This document shows, in pieces, positions 1-6,037 of a stretch of DNA of 7,942 nucleotides. Position 1 is the stretch's first letter, and each line of letters opens with the position of its first letter. The notes beneath the pieces are model-generated. The model did not search any database. It saw only the letters and a program-made list of their open reading frames with translations, and was not told the DNA's origin. The DNA is from Acidobacteriota bacterium (GTDB lineage Bacteria; Acidobacteriota; Terriglobia; Terriglobales; Acidobacteriaceae), in NCBI GenBank assembly GCA_021781255.1, contig JAJXXG010001156.1, positions 1-7,942 on the forward strand, given 5' to 3'. Both the position numbers and the translations under genes were made by a program.

Positions 1-18
1 TGAGAAGTAGTCCCCTCG

Positions 19-50
19 CGCGAAAACCCTTTCCGCAAAGGGGTTTTGCG
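19..50. terminator. Hairpin with T-run before valS, possible bidirectional terminator
   Basis: Imperfect inverted repeat: arms 19-32 and 37-50 match at 12 of 14 positions around the loop CCGC. The core CCCTTT/AAAGGG is perfect, flanked by AAAA on the left and GTTTT on the right, so either strand gives a stem followed by a short T-run. It could end transcription of an unseen upstream gene, or be a 5' leader structure of valS. The T-run is only four bases, so strength is doubtful. No other signal is clear in the first 77 bases. Confidence 0.4.
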
Positions 51-77
51 CACACTCCAGCGACTTTCAAGCGAGCC

Positions 78-2948
78 ATGCCTCACGACCTGCCCAAAGC
101 CTACGACCCCACCGCCATTGAAGATCACTGGGCCGGTTACTGGGTCCGCGAAAATCTCTTCACGCAACCTGCGCCCGACCCATCCCTCCAAAACCAGCGC
201 CCGGGCGGCCGGCCCTTTACCATCCTTCTGCCCCCGCCCAACGTCACCGGCCGCCTGCACATGGGCCACATGCTCAACCAGACTGAGATGGACATCCTCA
301 CGCGCTGGCGGCGCATGAGCGGCCGCCGCGCGCTATGGCTGCCCGGTACCGACCACGCCGGCATCGCCACGCAGATGATGGTCGAGCGCCAGCTCGCCAG
401 CGAAGGAAGCTCTCGGCAAAAACTCGGCCGCGAAGCCTTCGTCGAGCGCGTTTGGCAGTGGCGGCGTCACTACGGCGGCGCCATTCTCGAGCAGATGAAG
501 CGCCTCGGCGTCTCCGTCGACTGGAGCCGCGAGTACTTCACCATGGACGAGCGCCTCTCGCTTGCCGTGCGCGAAGCCTTCGTCCGCCTTTACGAGCAGG
601 GCCTTATCTATCGCGGTGCCTACATCGTCAACTGGTGCCCGCGCTGCCAAACCGCCATCAGCGATCTTGAGGTCGTCCACGCCGAGCAAAAAGGCCATCT
701 CTGGGAGATTCGCTACCCCGTGCTTGGCGCGGACGGAAAAGACTCCGGCGAATTTATCACCGTAGCAACCACGCGCCCTGAAACCATGCTCGGCGACACC
801 GCCGTCGCCATTCATCCCGAGGACGAACGCTACCTCCATCTCCACGGCAAAAAGCTGCGCCTGCCTTTAGTCAGCCGCGAAATCCCCATCGTCCTCGACG
901 AGTGGGTCAGCCGCGACTTCGGCACCGGCGCCGTCAAGGTCACGCCCGCGCACGATCCCAACGACTTCGCCCTCGGCGAGCGCCATCATCTTCCGTCCAT
1001 CAACGTGATGGACGACCGCGCCCACATCAATGAAAACGGCGGCGCCTACGCAGGACTTGATCGCTATGTGGCTCGTAAAAAAATCGTCGCCGACCTTGAA
1101 GAGCAGGGCCTCCTCGCCGCCGTAAAGGATTACACCAACAACGTGGGCCATTGCGACCGCTGCAAAACCGTCGTCGAGCCGCGCCTCTCCACGCAATGGT
1201 TCCTCAAGATTCAGCCGCTGGCCGAAAAAGCCATCGCCGCCGTCAAGCCCGATGCCAATGGCAACAAGGCCATCCGCTTCACGCCGGAGAACTACGAGAA
1301 GATCTATCTCGAGTGGATGACGAACATCCACGACTGGTGCATCTCGCGCCAGCTCTGGTGGGGCCATCGCATCCCCGCCTGGCACTGCGCCACGTGCCGC
1401 AAGATCACGGTGCCCGCACCGGGCTCAACAGGCGATCCGGCGGCCTGCGCCCACTGCGGATCGGATCAAATCACCCAGGAAACCGATGTCCTCGACACCT
1501 GGTTCTCGTCGGGTCTGCTGCCCGTCTCCGTCTTCGGCTGGCCGAACCTCACCCCTGAAACACGCGCCGATTTCGACGCCTTCTACCCCACCTCGCTCCT
1601 CGTCACCGGCTTCGACATTCTCTTCTTCTGGGTCGCGCGCATGATCATGCTCGGCTGCTGGTTCGCCGGCGATGTGCCCATGCCCGACGGCTCTCCGCGC
1701 CCGCTCGCCGAATCCGTTCCCTTCAAAGAGGTTTACATCCACGCCCTCGTTCGCGACGCCAATCGCGAAAAGATGTCCAAGACCAAGGGCAACGTCATCG
1801 ACCCCATCGAGATCGTCAAGCAATACGGGACAGATGCGGTCAGATTCACGCTCGCTTCCATGGCCTCGCCCGGCACAGACATCGCCTTCAACGTGGCCCG
1901 CACCGAAGGCTACCGCGCCTTCGCCAACAAAATCTGGAACGCCGCCCGCTTCATCTTCATGAACGTGGACCGAGCCGCCGAAGCCGGAATCAAAGTAGAC
2001 TCCAAAGTTCTCGGTCAAATGCCCACCGTCGCCGCCGATGCTCCGCTCGAAGCCCGCTGGATCGTTGCTGAGTCGCACGCGACGGCGGCCAAGGTGAACG
2101 AGGCTCTCGAAAACTACCGCTTCGACGACGCAGCCAACACGATTTACCAGTTTTTCTGGGGCAGCTTTTGCGACTGGTATCTCGAAATCGTCAAGCTGCG
2201 GTTGGACTTTGAAGCGAATCAGCAAGCCGGCGAGTCAGCAAGTCAGCGCGATGCCCGCCTGTCTGGGACAAAAGCTGCACTCACGACGCTGGTCAGCGTT
2301 TTTGAGTCAGCACTGCGGCTTCTCTCGCCGTTCATGCCATTCATCACCGAAGAACTCTGGCACGCCGTATATGACGGCAACCCTCCGGCAAAGTCGGTCG
2401 CGCTTACGAACTATCCCGTAGCTAGTGATGATCCCAGCGTAAGCCCGATTCTCTCGGGAACAGCAAAGGACATGAAGTATCTACAAGAACTGATCGGCGG
2501 CGTGCGCTTCGCCCGAAAGGAAAGGCAAATTCCGGAGAAGCTTGCAGTCCGAATCGTCCTTCACGCCAGACAAAATGTTCGGTCTGTCCTTGAAAGGAAC
2601 GTTCCCCTAATTTTACGTTTAGCCCGAGTAAACGGGATTAGGTTTTCCGATGAACCGATAGAGGGGAACGCTTTCCGGTATATAGCTGGCGGAGTGCAAT
2701 ATGAATGGCAATTTGAAGGGGTTGATTCTACGCACATGGTCGATTCTGCCGCCGAACGCGAACGATTGACAAAAGACATCGCCAGGTACGAAAAAGGCTT
2801 GACAGCAGCCGAGCGCCAACTGGGCAATGAAAGCTTTCTCTCGAAGGCTCCCGCGCACGTGGTCGAAGGCCTCAAGAAGCAGGAAGCGGAAACCCGCCTG
2901 CTGCTCGAAAAAGCCCAAGCCGCGCTCAAAGCTCTGCCGGAAAGTTGA
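78..2948 (+). CDS. valS: Valyl-tRNA synthetase
   Basis: Charges tRNA(Val) with valine in the cytoplasm and hydrolyses mischarged Thr-tRNA(Val). The 956-residue product is full length for the class Ia ValS family. Visible landmarks in order are: the N-terminal [14 protein letters not shown] typical of ValS starts; the HIGH-type ATP motif as HMGH at residues 61-64; the editing-domain TTRPET at 231-236 and HDPND at 292-296; a zinc-ribbon-like pair C437/C440 and C457/C460; and the KMSKS loop as KMSKT at 565-569. The anticodon-binding domain starts near residue 658 and includes [14 protein letters not shown] at 749-762. A charged C-terminal coiled coil covers about 890-955, the ValS tRNA arm. The ATG at 78 fits the family N-terminus, but the ribosome-binding site is weak. 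Codon usage becomes markedly more A/T-ending from roughly 2200 to 2800, over the C-terminal domain. nadC follows 67 bp downstream. Confidence 0.97.
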   Translation: MPHDLPKAYDPTAIEDHWAGYWVRENLFTQPAPDPSLQNQRPGGRPFTILLPPPNVTGRLHMGHMLNQTEMDILTRWRRMSGRRALWLPGTDHAGIATQMMVERQLASEGSSRQKLGREAFVERVWQWRRHYGGAILEQMKRLGVSVDWSREYFTMDERLSLAVREAFVRLYEQGLIYRGAYIVNWCPRCQTAISDLEVVHAEQKGHLWEIRYPVLGADGKDSGEFITVATTRPETMLGDTAVAIHPEDERYLHLHGKKLRLPLVSREIPIVLDEWVSRDFGTGAVKVTPAHDPNDFALGERHHLPSINVMDDRAHINENGGAYAGLDRYVARKKIVADLEEQGLLAAVKDYTNNVGHCDRCKTVVEPRLSTQWFLKIQPLAEKAIAAVKPDANGNKAIRFTPENYEKIYLEWMTNIHDWCISRQLWWGHRIPAWHCATCRKITVPAPGSTGDPAACAHCGSDQITQETDVLDTWFSSGLLPVSVFGWPNLTPETRADFDAFYPTSLLVTGFDILFFWVARMIMLGCWFAGDVPMPDGSPRPLAESVPFKEVYIHALVRDANREKMSKTKGNVIDPIEIVKQYGTDAVRFTLASMASPGTDIAFNVARTEGYRAFANKIWNAARFIFMNVDRAAEAGIKVDSKVLGQMPTVAADAPLEARWIVAESHATAAKVNEALENYRFDDAANTIYQFFWGSFCDWYLEIVKLRLDFEANQQAGESASQRDARLSGTKAALTTLVSVFESALRLLSPFMPFITEELWHAVYDGNPPAKSVALTNYPVASDDPSVSPILSGTAKDMKYLQELIGGVRFARKERQIPEKLAVRIVLHARQNVRSVLERNVPLILRLARVNGIRFSDEPIEGNAFRYIAGGVQYEWQFEGVDSTHMVDSAAERERLTKDIARYEKGLTAAERQLGNESFLSKAPAHVVEGLKKQEAETRLLLEKAQAALKALPES

Positions 2949-2971
2949 AACACTTGGCCCCGCACGAACAA

Positions 2972-2996
2972 GCTAATGGCTAAGAGCTAATAGCTG
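2972..2996 (+). repeat. Heptanucleotide repeat array 1 (GCTARNR) before nadC
   Basis: GCT occurs at 2972, 2979, 2986 and 2993, an exact 7-bp period, giving three full units of the form GCTAANR and a final partial GCTG. The array lies in the 67-bp valS-nadC gap and ends 19 bp before the nadC start. TAA triplets at 2974, 2981 and 2988 fall in all three + frames. It has the same orientation and consensus as the array at 4977-5008, and both end in GCTGT followed by a pyrimidine run. Function is unknown. Confidence 0.75.
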
Positions 2997-3014
2997 TTTT
3001 CCCGAAGGGAAAAC
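2996..3014 (+). promoter_or_regulatory. Hairpin enclosing the nadC ribosome-binding site
   Basis: Perfect 8-bp stem, GTTTTCCC (2996-3003) with GGGAAAAC (3007-3014), closed by a GAA loop. The only purine-rich Shine-Dalgarno candidate for nadC, GAAGGGA (3004-3010, about 5 nt before the ATG), lies in the loop and 3' arm. If folded, the site would be partly masked. It could alternatively be a small stem that leaves the AUG exposed. The structure is directly visible; a regulatory role is inferred. Confidence 0.5.
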
Positions 3015-3015
3015 C

Positions 3016-3909
3016 ATGGACTGGAAGACCCAACACATCGACGCATTGCTGGAGCAGGCCCTCGCCGAAGACCAGGCCGCCTGCGACGCCACCACCAGCC
3101 TCACCATCGATCCCAATCTGCGCGCCTCGGCCTCCATCCTTGCCCGCCAGGAGCTGGTCGTCGCCGGCCTCGGCGCCATTCCGCGCTTCTTCGAAATTTT
3201 TGCCCGCCTCGACCCGTACCCCCAGGCGCAAACTCCCTTTGAGGTCGTCAGTCACCCCGAAATCTTCGACGGCGTACGCGCGCACGCAGGCCATGTGCTG
3301 GCCGTCATCCGCCACAATGCCAGTGTGCTCCTCAGTTGCGAGCGCGTCATTCTCAATCTCCTCCAGCACCTCAGCGGCATCGCCACGCTCACGCGTAAAT
3401 ACTCCGACGCCATTGAGGGCACCCGCGCCCGCGTGCTTGACACGCGCAAGACCATTCCCGGCATGAGAGCGCTTGAAAAATACGCGGTGCTCTGCGGCGG
3501 GGGAACCAATCACCGCATGGATCTCGCCTCCGGCATTCTCATCAAGAACAATCACATCTCCCTCGGCGGCGGCATTCCGGCAGTCCTCAAGCGCGCACTC
3601 GCCGAACGCAAGCCGGGCCTGCGGGTGCAGGTTGAGGTGCGCACCGCGCAGGAGCTTGAAGAAGCCCTCGCCCATGGCGCTGAAGCCATCCTCCTCGACA
3701 ACATGTCGCCTGCCGAAGTGCGCATATCGGTCGAGCGCATCAAAAAAGAGACCACCCGCTCGATCCCCACTGAAGCCTCCGGCGGAATCGTGCTCGAAAA
3801 CATCCGCGCCTATGCCGAGACGGGTGTGGACTTCATCAGCGTGGGCGCGCTCACCCACTCTGCGAAGGCCGCCGACATCTCTATGTCCATCGCCGCTGAG
3901 CCGGGTTAG
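3016..3909 (+). CDS. nadC: Nicotinate-nucleotide pyrophosphorylase (quinolinate phosphoribosyltransferase)
   Basis: Converts quinolinate and PRPP to nicotinate mononucleotide, CO2 and pyrophosphate, the step where de novo NAD synthesis enters the pyridine nucleotide pool; cytoplasmic. The 297 residues match the family's usual 280-300. The N-terminal domain holds the substrate-entry region. The ERVILNLLQHLSGIAT stretch is followed by DTRKT at 142-146, the GGGTNHR segment with H166/R167, and IKNNH with K177 and H180. E207 (VEVRT) and D228 (LLDNM) are the expected barrel acidic residues. The C-terminal EASGGI and SVGALTHS segments bind the phosphoribosyl phosphate in this family. All main active-site positions appear present. 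The ATG at 3016 is preceded by a purine-rich site inside a hairpin. nadA and nadB are not in the window. birA follows 88 bp downstream on the same strand. Confidence 0.96.
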   Translation: MDWKTQHIDALLEQALAEDQAACDATTSLTIDPNLRASASILARQELVVAGLGAIPRFFEIFARLDPYPQAQTPFEVVSHPEIFDGVRAHAGHVLAVIRHNASVLLSCERVILNLLQHLSGIATLTRKYSDAIEGTRARVLDTRKTIPGMRALEKYAVLCGGGTNHRMDLASGILIKNNHISLGGGIPAVLKRALAERKPGLRVQVEVRTAQELEEALAHGAEAILLDNMSPAEVRISVERIKKETTRSIPTEASGGIVLENIRAYAETGVDFISVGALTHSAKAADISMSIAAEPG

Positions 3910-3997
3910 ATTTCTGCGCGTTTTGGTTTTTGTGCCTGGGGTGGGATAGCGCAAAGCTCAATCCGCAACAAACAGATTCACGCGTTCAAAGATCACA

Positions 3998-4903
3998 ATG
4001 TACGATCTAGCCGCCCTCGAATCCGAACTCTCCGGCACGCTCTTTGCCGGCAATCTGCATTTCTCCCCCATTACCAGCTCAACAAATGCCGACGCTGTCG
4101 CTGCCGCGCGTAGCGCCGCCCCGCACGGCTCCGTTTATCTCGCCGATGAACAAACCGCCGGCCGCGGGCGCGGCGATCACGGCTGGATCTCCGCCGCCGG
4201 CGAGGGGCTCTACGTCAGCGTTCTTCTGCGCCCGCAAATTCCCGCCGCGCGCCTGTCGCTCTTGCCATTGGCCGCGGGCCTCGCCGCCGCCGATGCTATC
4301 CGTGCTGTCTCCGGCCTCGCCGCCGACCTGCGCTGGCCCAACGATCTCCTCATCGGCCCGCGCAAGGCTGGCGGCATCCTCGTTGAGGCAAAAATTCAAT
4401 CCCAAAGGCTGCCCCACGCGGTGGTCGGCATCGGCATCAACGTGCATCAACGCGAGTTTCCGCCGAATCTCGCTACGCCCGCCACGTCCCTCGACCTCGA
4501 AGCCGGGGCCCCCACAGACAGGTCTTCGTCTGTGGGGTGGGAAGCCGGGGCCCCCACAGACAGGTCTTCGTCTGTGGGGTGGGAAGCCGGGGCCCCCACG
4601 GACAGGTTTTCGTCTGTAGGGTCGAAATCGAGCCGCGCCATCTCGCGCCAGGCGCTACTCGTGGCCCTGCTAAAATCTCTGCAGCGTGAAACCTGCGCAA
4701 TGGCCGATCCTGCGGCGGCCGTCTCGTTACTTGAACGCGTGAACCAGGCTTCCACCTGGATTCACGGCCGCAGCGTTGAAGTGCATGGCCCGCAAGCCTG
4801 CACTGGCGTCACGGCCGGCCTCGATGAGAATGGTTTCTTGCGCGTCAAGACCGCTGCGAGTCTGGTCATAGTGCGGACCGGCGGCCTCCGCGCTAAAGAC
4901 TAG
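3998..4903 (+). CDS. birA: Biotin-[acetyl-CoA-carboxylase] ligase carrying an in-frame repeat insertion
   Basis: Activates biotin to biotinyl-5'-AMP and transfers it to the lysine of the acetyl-CoA carboxylase carrier protein (BCCP). The protein opens directly with the catalytic domain and has no N-terminal helix-turn-helix, so it should be a monofunctional ligase and not a repressor. Landmarks are STN at 28-30, the adenylate-loop GRGRGDHGW at 55-63 (a variant of GRGRRGRxW), RWPND at 112-116, the expected catalytic lysine K123 in RKAGGILVE, GIGIN at 144-148, and a C-terminal SH3-like segment from about residue 255. Residues 168-209 are three 14-residue units, EAGAPTDRSSSVGW, encoded by a tandem hairpin repeat. 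They sit in the linker between the catalytic and C-terminal domains. Without them the protein is 259 residues, normal for this class. The stop codon lies inside a heptad array. No strong ribosome-binding site is seen. Confidence 0.94.
   Translation: MYDLAALESELSGTLFAGNLHFSPITSSTNADAVAAARSAAPHGSVYLADEQTAGRGRGDHGWISAAGEGLYVSVLLRPQIPAARLSLLPLAAGLAAADAIRAVSGLAADLRWPNDLLIGPRKAGGILVEAKIQSQRLPHAVVGIGINVHQREFPPNLATPATSLDLEAGAPTDRSSSVGWEAGAPTDRSSSVGWEAGAPTDRFSSVGSKSSRAISRQALLVALLKSLQRETCAMADPAAAVSLLERVNQASTWIHGRSVEVHGPQACTGVTAGLDENGFLRVKTAASLVIVRTGGLRAKD
4499..4624 (+). repeat. Three tandem 42-bp hairpin units inserted in birA
   Basis: Units are 4499-4540, 4541-4582 and 4583-4624. The first two are identical; the third differs at four positions. 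Each contains a stem-loop: in unit 1, CCCCACAGAC (4510-4519) pairs perfectly with GTCTGTGGGG (4528-4537) around the 8-nt loop AGGTCTTC. Unit 2 repeats this at +42. Unit 3 has loop AGGTTTTC, one C/A mismatch and one G-T wobble, so it looks older or decayed. As 42 is 14 codons and the frame has no stop, the insertion is translated. The same element in one copy lies in the coaX/MFS gap, so this is a dispersed repeat that entered a gene and then duplicated. Confidence 0.95.
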
Positions 4904-4933
4904 CTGCTAGCCATTAGCCACTAGCTTCTAGCC
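4900..4933 (-). repeat. Heptanucleotide repeat array 2, inverted, over the birA stop
   Basis: TAGC occurs on the + strand at 4901, 4908, 4915, 4922 and 4929, an exact 7-bp period. Read on the - strand the units are GCTARNR, the same consensus as the other two arrays. The first TAG (4901-4903) is the birA stop codon itself, so the array overlaps the end of the gene. The five TAG triplets cover all three + frames. Together with the oppositely oriented array at 4977-5008 it could form a long imperfect hairpin in the birA-coaX gap. Confidence 0.8.
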
Positions 4934-4976
4934 TGTGTCGTAACTGAATTAGATCCCTCAGTCTTAGCACGAAAAA

Positions 4977-5008
4977 GCTAGGAGCTAGAGGCTGGAAGCT
5001 AGGAGCTG
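4977..5008 (+). repeat. Heptanucleotide repeat array 3 (GCTARNR) before coaX
   Basis: GCT occurs at 4977, 4984, 4991, 4998 and 5005, an exact 7-bp period, with four full units and a partial fifth. One unit carries GCTG in place of GCTA. The array ends 7 bp before the coaX start codon and contains the gene's best Shine-Dalgarno candidate. It shares consensus and orientation with the array before nadC. Confidence 0.8.
5001..5005 (+). promoter_or_regulatory. coaX ribosome-binding site formed by the repeat array
   Basis: AGGAG at 5001-5005 is complementary to the 16S rRNA anti-Shine-Dalgarno and lies 10 nt before the ATG at 5016, slightly longer than the usual spacing. It is created by the junction of two heptad units, so the repeat appears to provide the translation signal. 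No other purine-rich site lies between it and the start. Confidence 0.55.
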
Positions 5009-5015
5009 TCTTTCA

Positions 5016-5819
5016 ATGCTGCTCGCTCTCGATGTCGGCAACACGAATACGACGCTCGGCCTGTACCGCCTCGATGGTGACAAACCGGGACTTGCTGCCC
5101 ACTGGCGCGTCACCTCGCACCGCACCCAGACCGTCGACGAGTACGGCGTTTTTTTTGTGAATCTCTTTCAGATGCACGGCATGTCGCCCAGCCAGGTTTC
5201 CGATATCATCATCGCTTCCGTTGTGCCGCCGGTCGACTCCACCCTGCGCCAGGTCTGCGAAACCTACTTCCACATCGAGCCCATGTTTGTTGAGCCGGGC
5301 ATCAAGACCGGCATGAAGATGCTCATCGACAACCCCACCGAACTGGGCGCGGACCGCATCGCCGATTGCGTCGCCGCCTATGAAAAGTACGGTGGCCCCT
5401 GCATCGTCGTCGACTTCGGCACCGCCACCAAGTTCGAAGTAATCTCCGCGCACGGCGAGTATCTTGGCGGAGCCATCGCGCCCGGCCTGGGTCTCAGCGC
5501 CGATGCGCTCTTCTCCCGCGCCGCCCGTCTTTACCGGGTTGACATCAAACGCCCTGCCAAGGTTATCGCCACCAACACCGTCGGCCACCTGCAGAGCGGC
5601 CTTTACTACGGCTACATTGGCCTCGTTGACGGCATCCTTGAGCGCATGATCGCCGAGCTCGGCCACCAGCCGCGCATCGTGGCCAGTGGCGGCCTGGCGC
5701 GCATGGTGGCCGCTGACTCGCGCTTCATCCACGAGATAGACGACCTGCTTACCCTTGACGGCCTGCGCATTCTCTTTGAGCGCAATCGCACCGCCCGCCC
5801 GCGTGGCCGCTCGCACTGA
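5016..5819 (+). CDS. coaX: Type III pantothenate kinase
   Basis: Phosphorylates pantothenate with ATP to 4'-phosphopantothenate, the first step of CoA synthesis. CoaX enzymes belong to the ASKHA fold, need a monovalent cation and, unlike CoaA, are not feedback-inhibited by CoA. The 267 residues are typical of the family. Visible motifs are the N-terminal phosphate loop DVGNTNT (from D6), GADR at 111-114, the second phosphate loop DFGTATK at 133-139, GGAIAPG at 151-157 followed by the SADALFSRAARL helix, and the NTVGHLQSGLYYGYIGLVDG stretch. The ATG at 5016 puts the DxGNT motif at the expected distance from the N-terminus. birA and coaX are neighbours in many bacteria, consistent with a cofactor-synthesis cluster. 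The next gene is convergent, so coaX probably ends the transcription unit. Confidence 0.96.
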   Translation: MLLALDVGNTNTTLGLYRLDGDKPGLAAHWRVTSHRTQTVDEYGVFFVNLFQMHGMSPSQVSDIIIASVVPPVDSTLRQVCETYFHIEPMFVEPGIKTGMKMLIDNPTELGADRIADCVAAYEKYGGPCIVVDFGTATKFEVISAHGEYLGGAIAPGLGLSADALFSRAARLYRVDIKRPAKVIATNTVGHLQSGLYYGYIGLVDGILERMIAELGHQPRIVASGGLARMVAADSRFIHEIDDLLTLDGLRILFERNRTARPRGRSH

Positions 5820-5919
5820 CCGCTTGTCCAGAGCGCCAGCTCACGCAGTGGGCAAAAGACGGTAGCGCCACGGCGTACAGCAGAACCAGAATAGCTGTAC
5901 CCAACGGCACGCCCGCCGA

Positions 5920-5985
5920 GTGGCTTTTTCCATTCCGGGGTCCCCGGCGACAGGTCTTCGTCGCTGGGGTGGAAGTAAAAGCCAC
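5920..5985. repeat. Dispersed hairpin element in the coaX/MFS convergent gap
   Basis: Nested inverted repeats. The outer arms GTGGCTTTT (5920-5928) and AAAAGCCAC (5977-5985) are perfect. The inner stem is CCCCGGCGAC (5942-5951) with GTCGCTGGGG (5960-5969) around the loop AGGTCTTC (5952-5959); nine Watson-Crick pairs plus one G-T wobble. The loop and the G/C ends match the birA units exactly, while the stem centre differs by paired changes. There is no T-run after the stem, so it is not a typical intrinsic terminator, although a position between two convergent genes would suit one. Confidence 0.8.
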
Positions 5986-6037
5986 CCTGAATACTCTCCA
6001 TTTGGGTATGTGAATTCTGGTTCTGCTCTAAGAACCC

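Noticed and set aside
1770..1784. KMSKT in place of KMSKS in valyl-tRNA synthetase as a catalytic defect
   Set aside because: Substitution of the last position by threonine is conservative, and the lysines and the rest of the enzyme are intact.
3938..3946. GGGGTGGGA in the nadC-birA gap, like the end of the birA repeat unit
   Set aside because: Only about nine bases match and there is no partner arm or loop motif, so it cannot be distinguished from chance without a genome-wide search.
4499..4624. Regularly repeated palindromic units resembling a short CRISPR array
   Set aside because: The units are contiguous with no variable spacers, lie within the birA frame, and no cas genes are nearby.
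4943..4962. ACTGA/TCAGT small inverted repeat between the two heptad arrays, similar to the S1 leader repeat
   Set aside because: Five-base arms with a different loop; too short to claim a shared operator.
5013..5816. A 267-codon open frame on the - strand exactly opposite coaX
   Set aside because: It is a mirror of coaX caused by G/C-rich third positions; it has no recognisable domain, while coaX shows all family motifs. The same holds for the long - strand frames opposite valS (1425-2225), nadC (2980-3954) and birA (4447-4755).
5967..5986. GGGTGG and CCACCC inverted repeat as a coaX or MFS terminator
   Set aside because: The stem is short and no T-run follows on either strand; it is better explained as part of the larger dispersed hairpin element.
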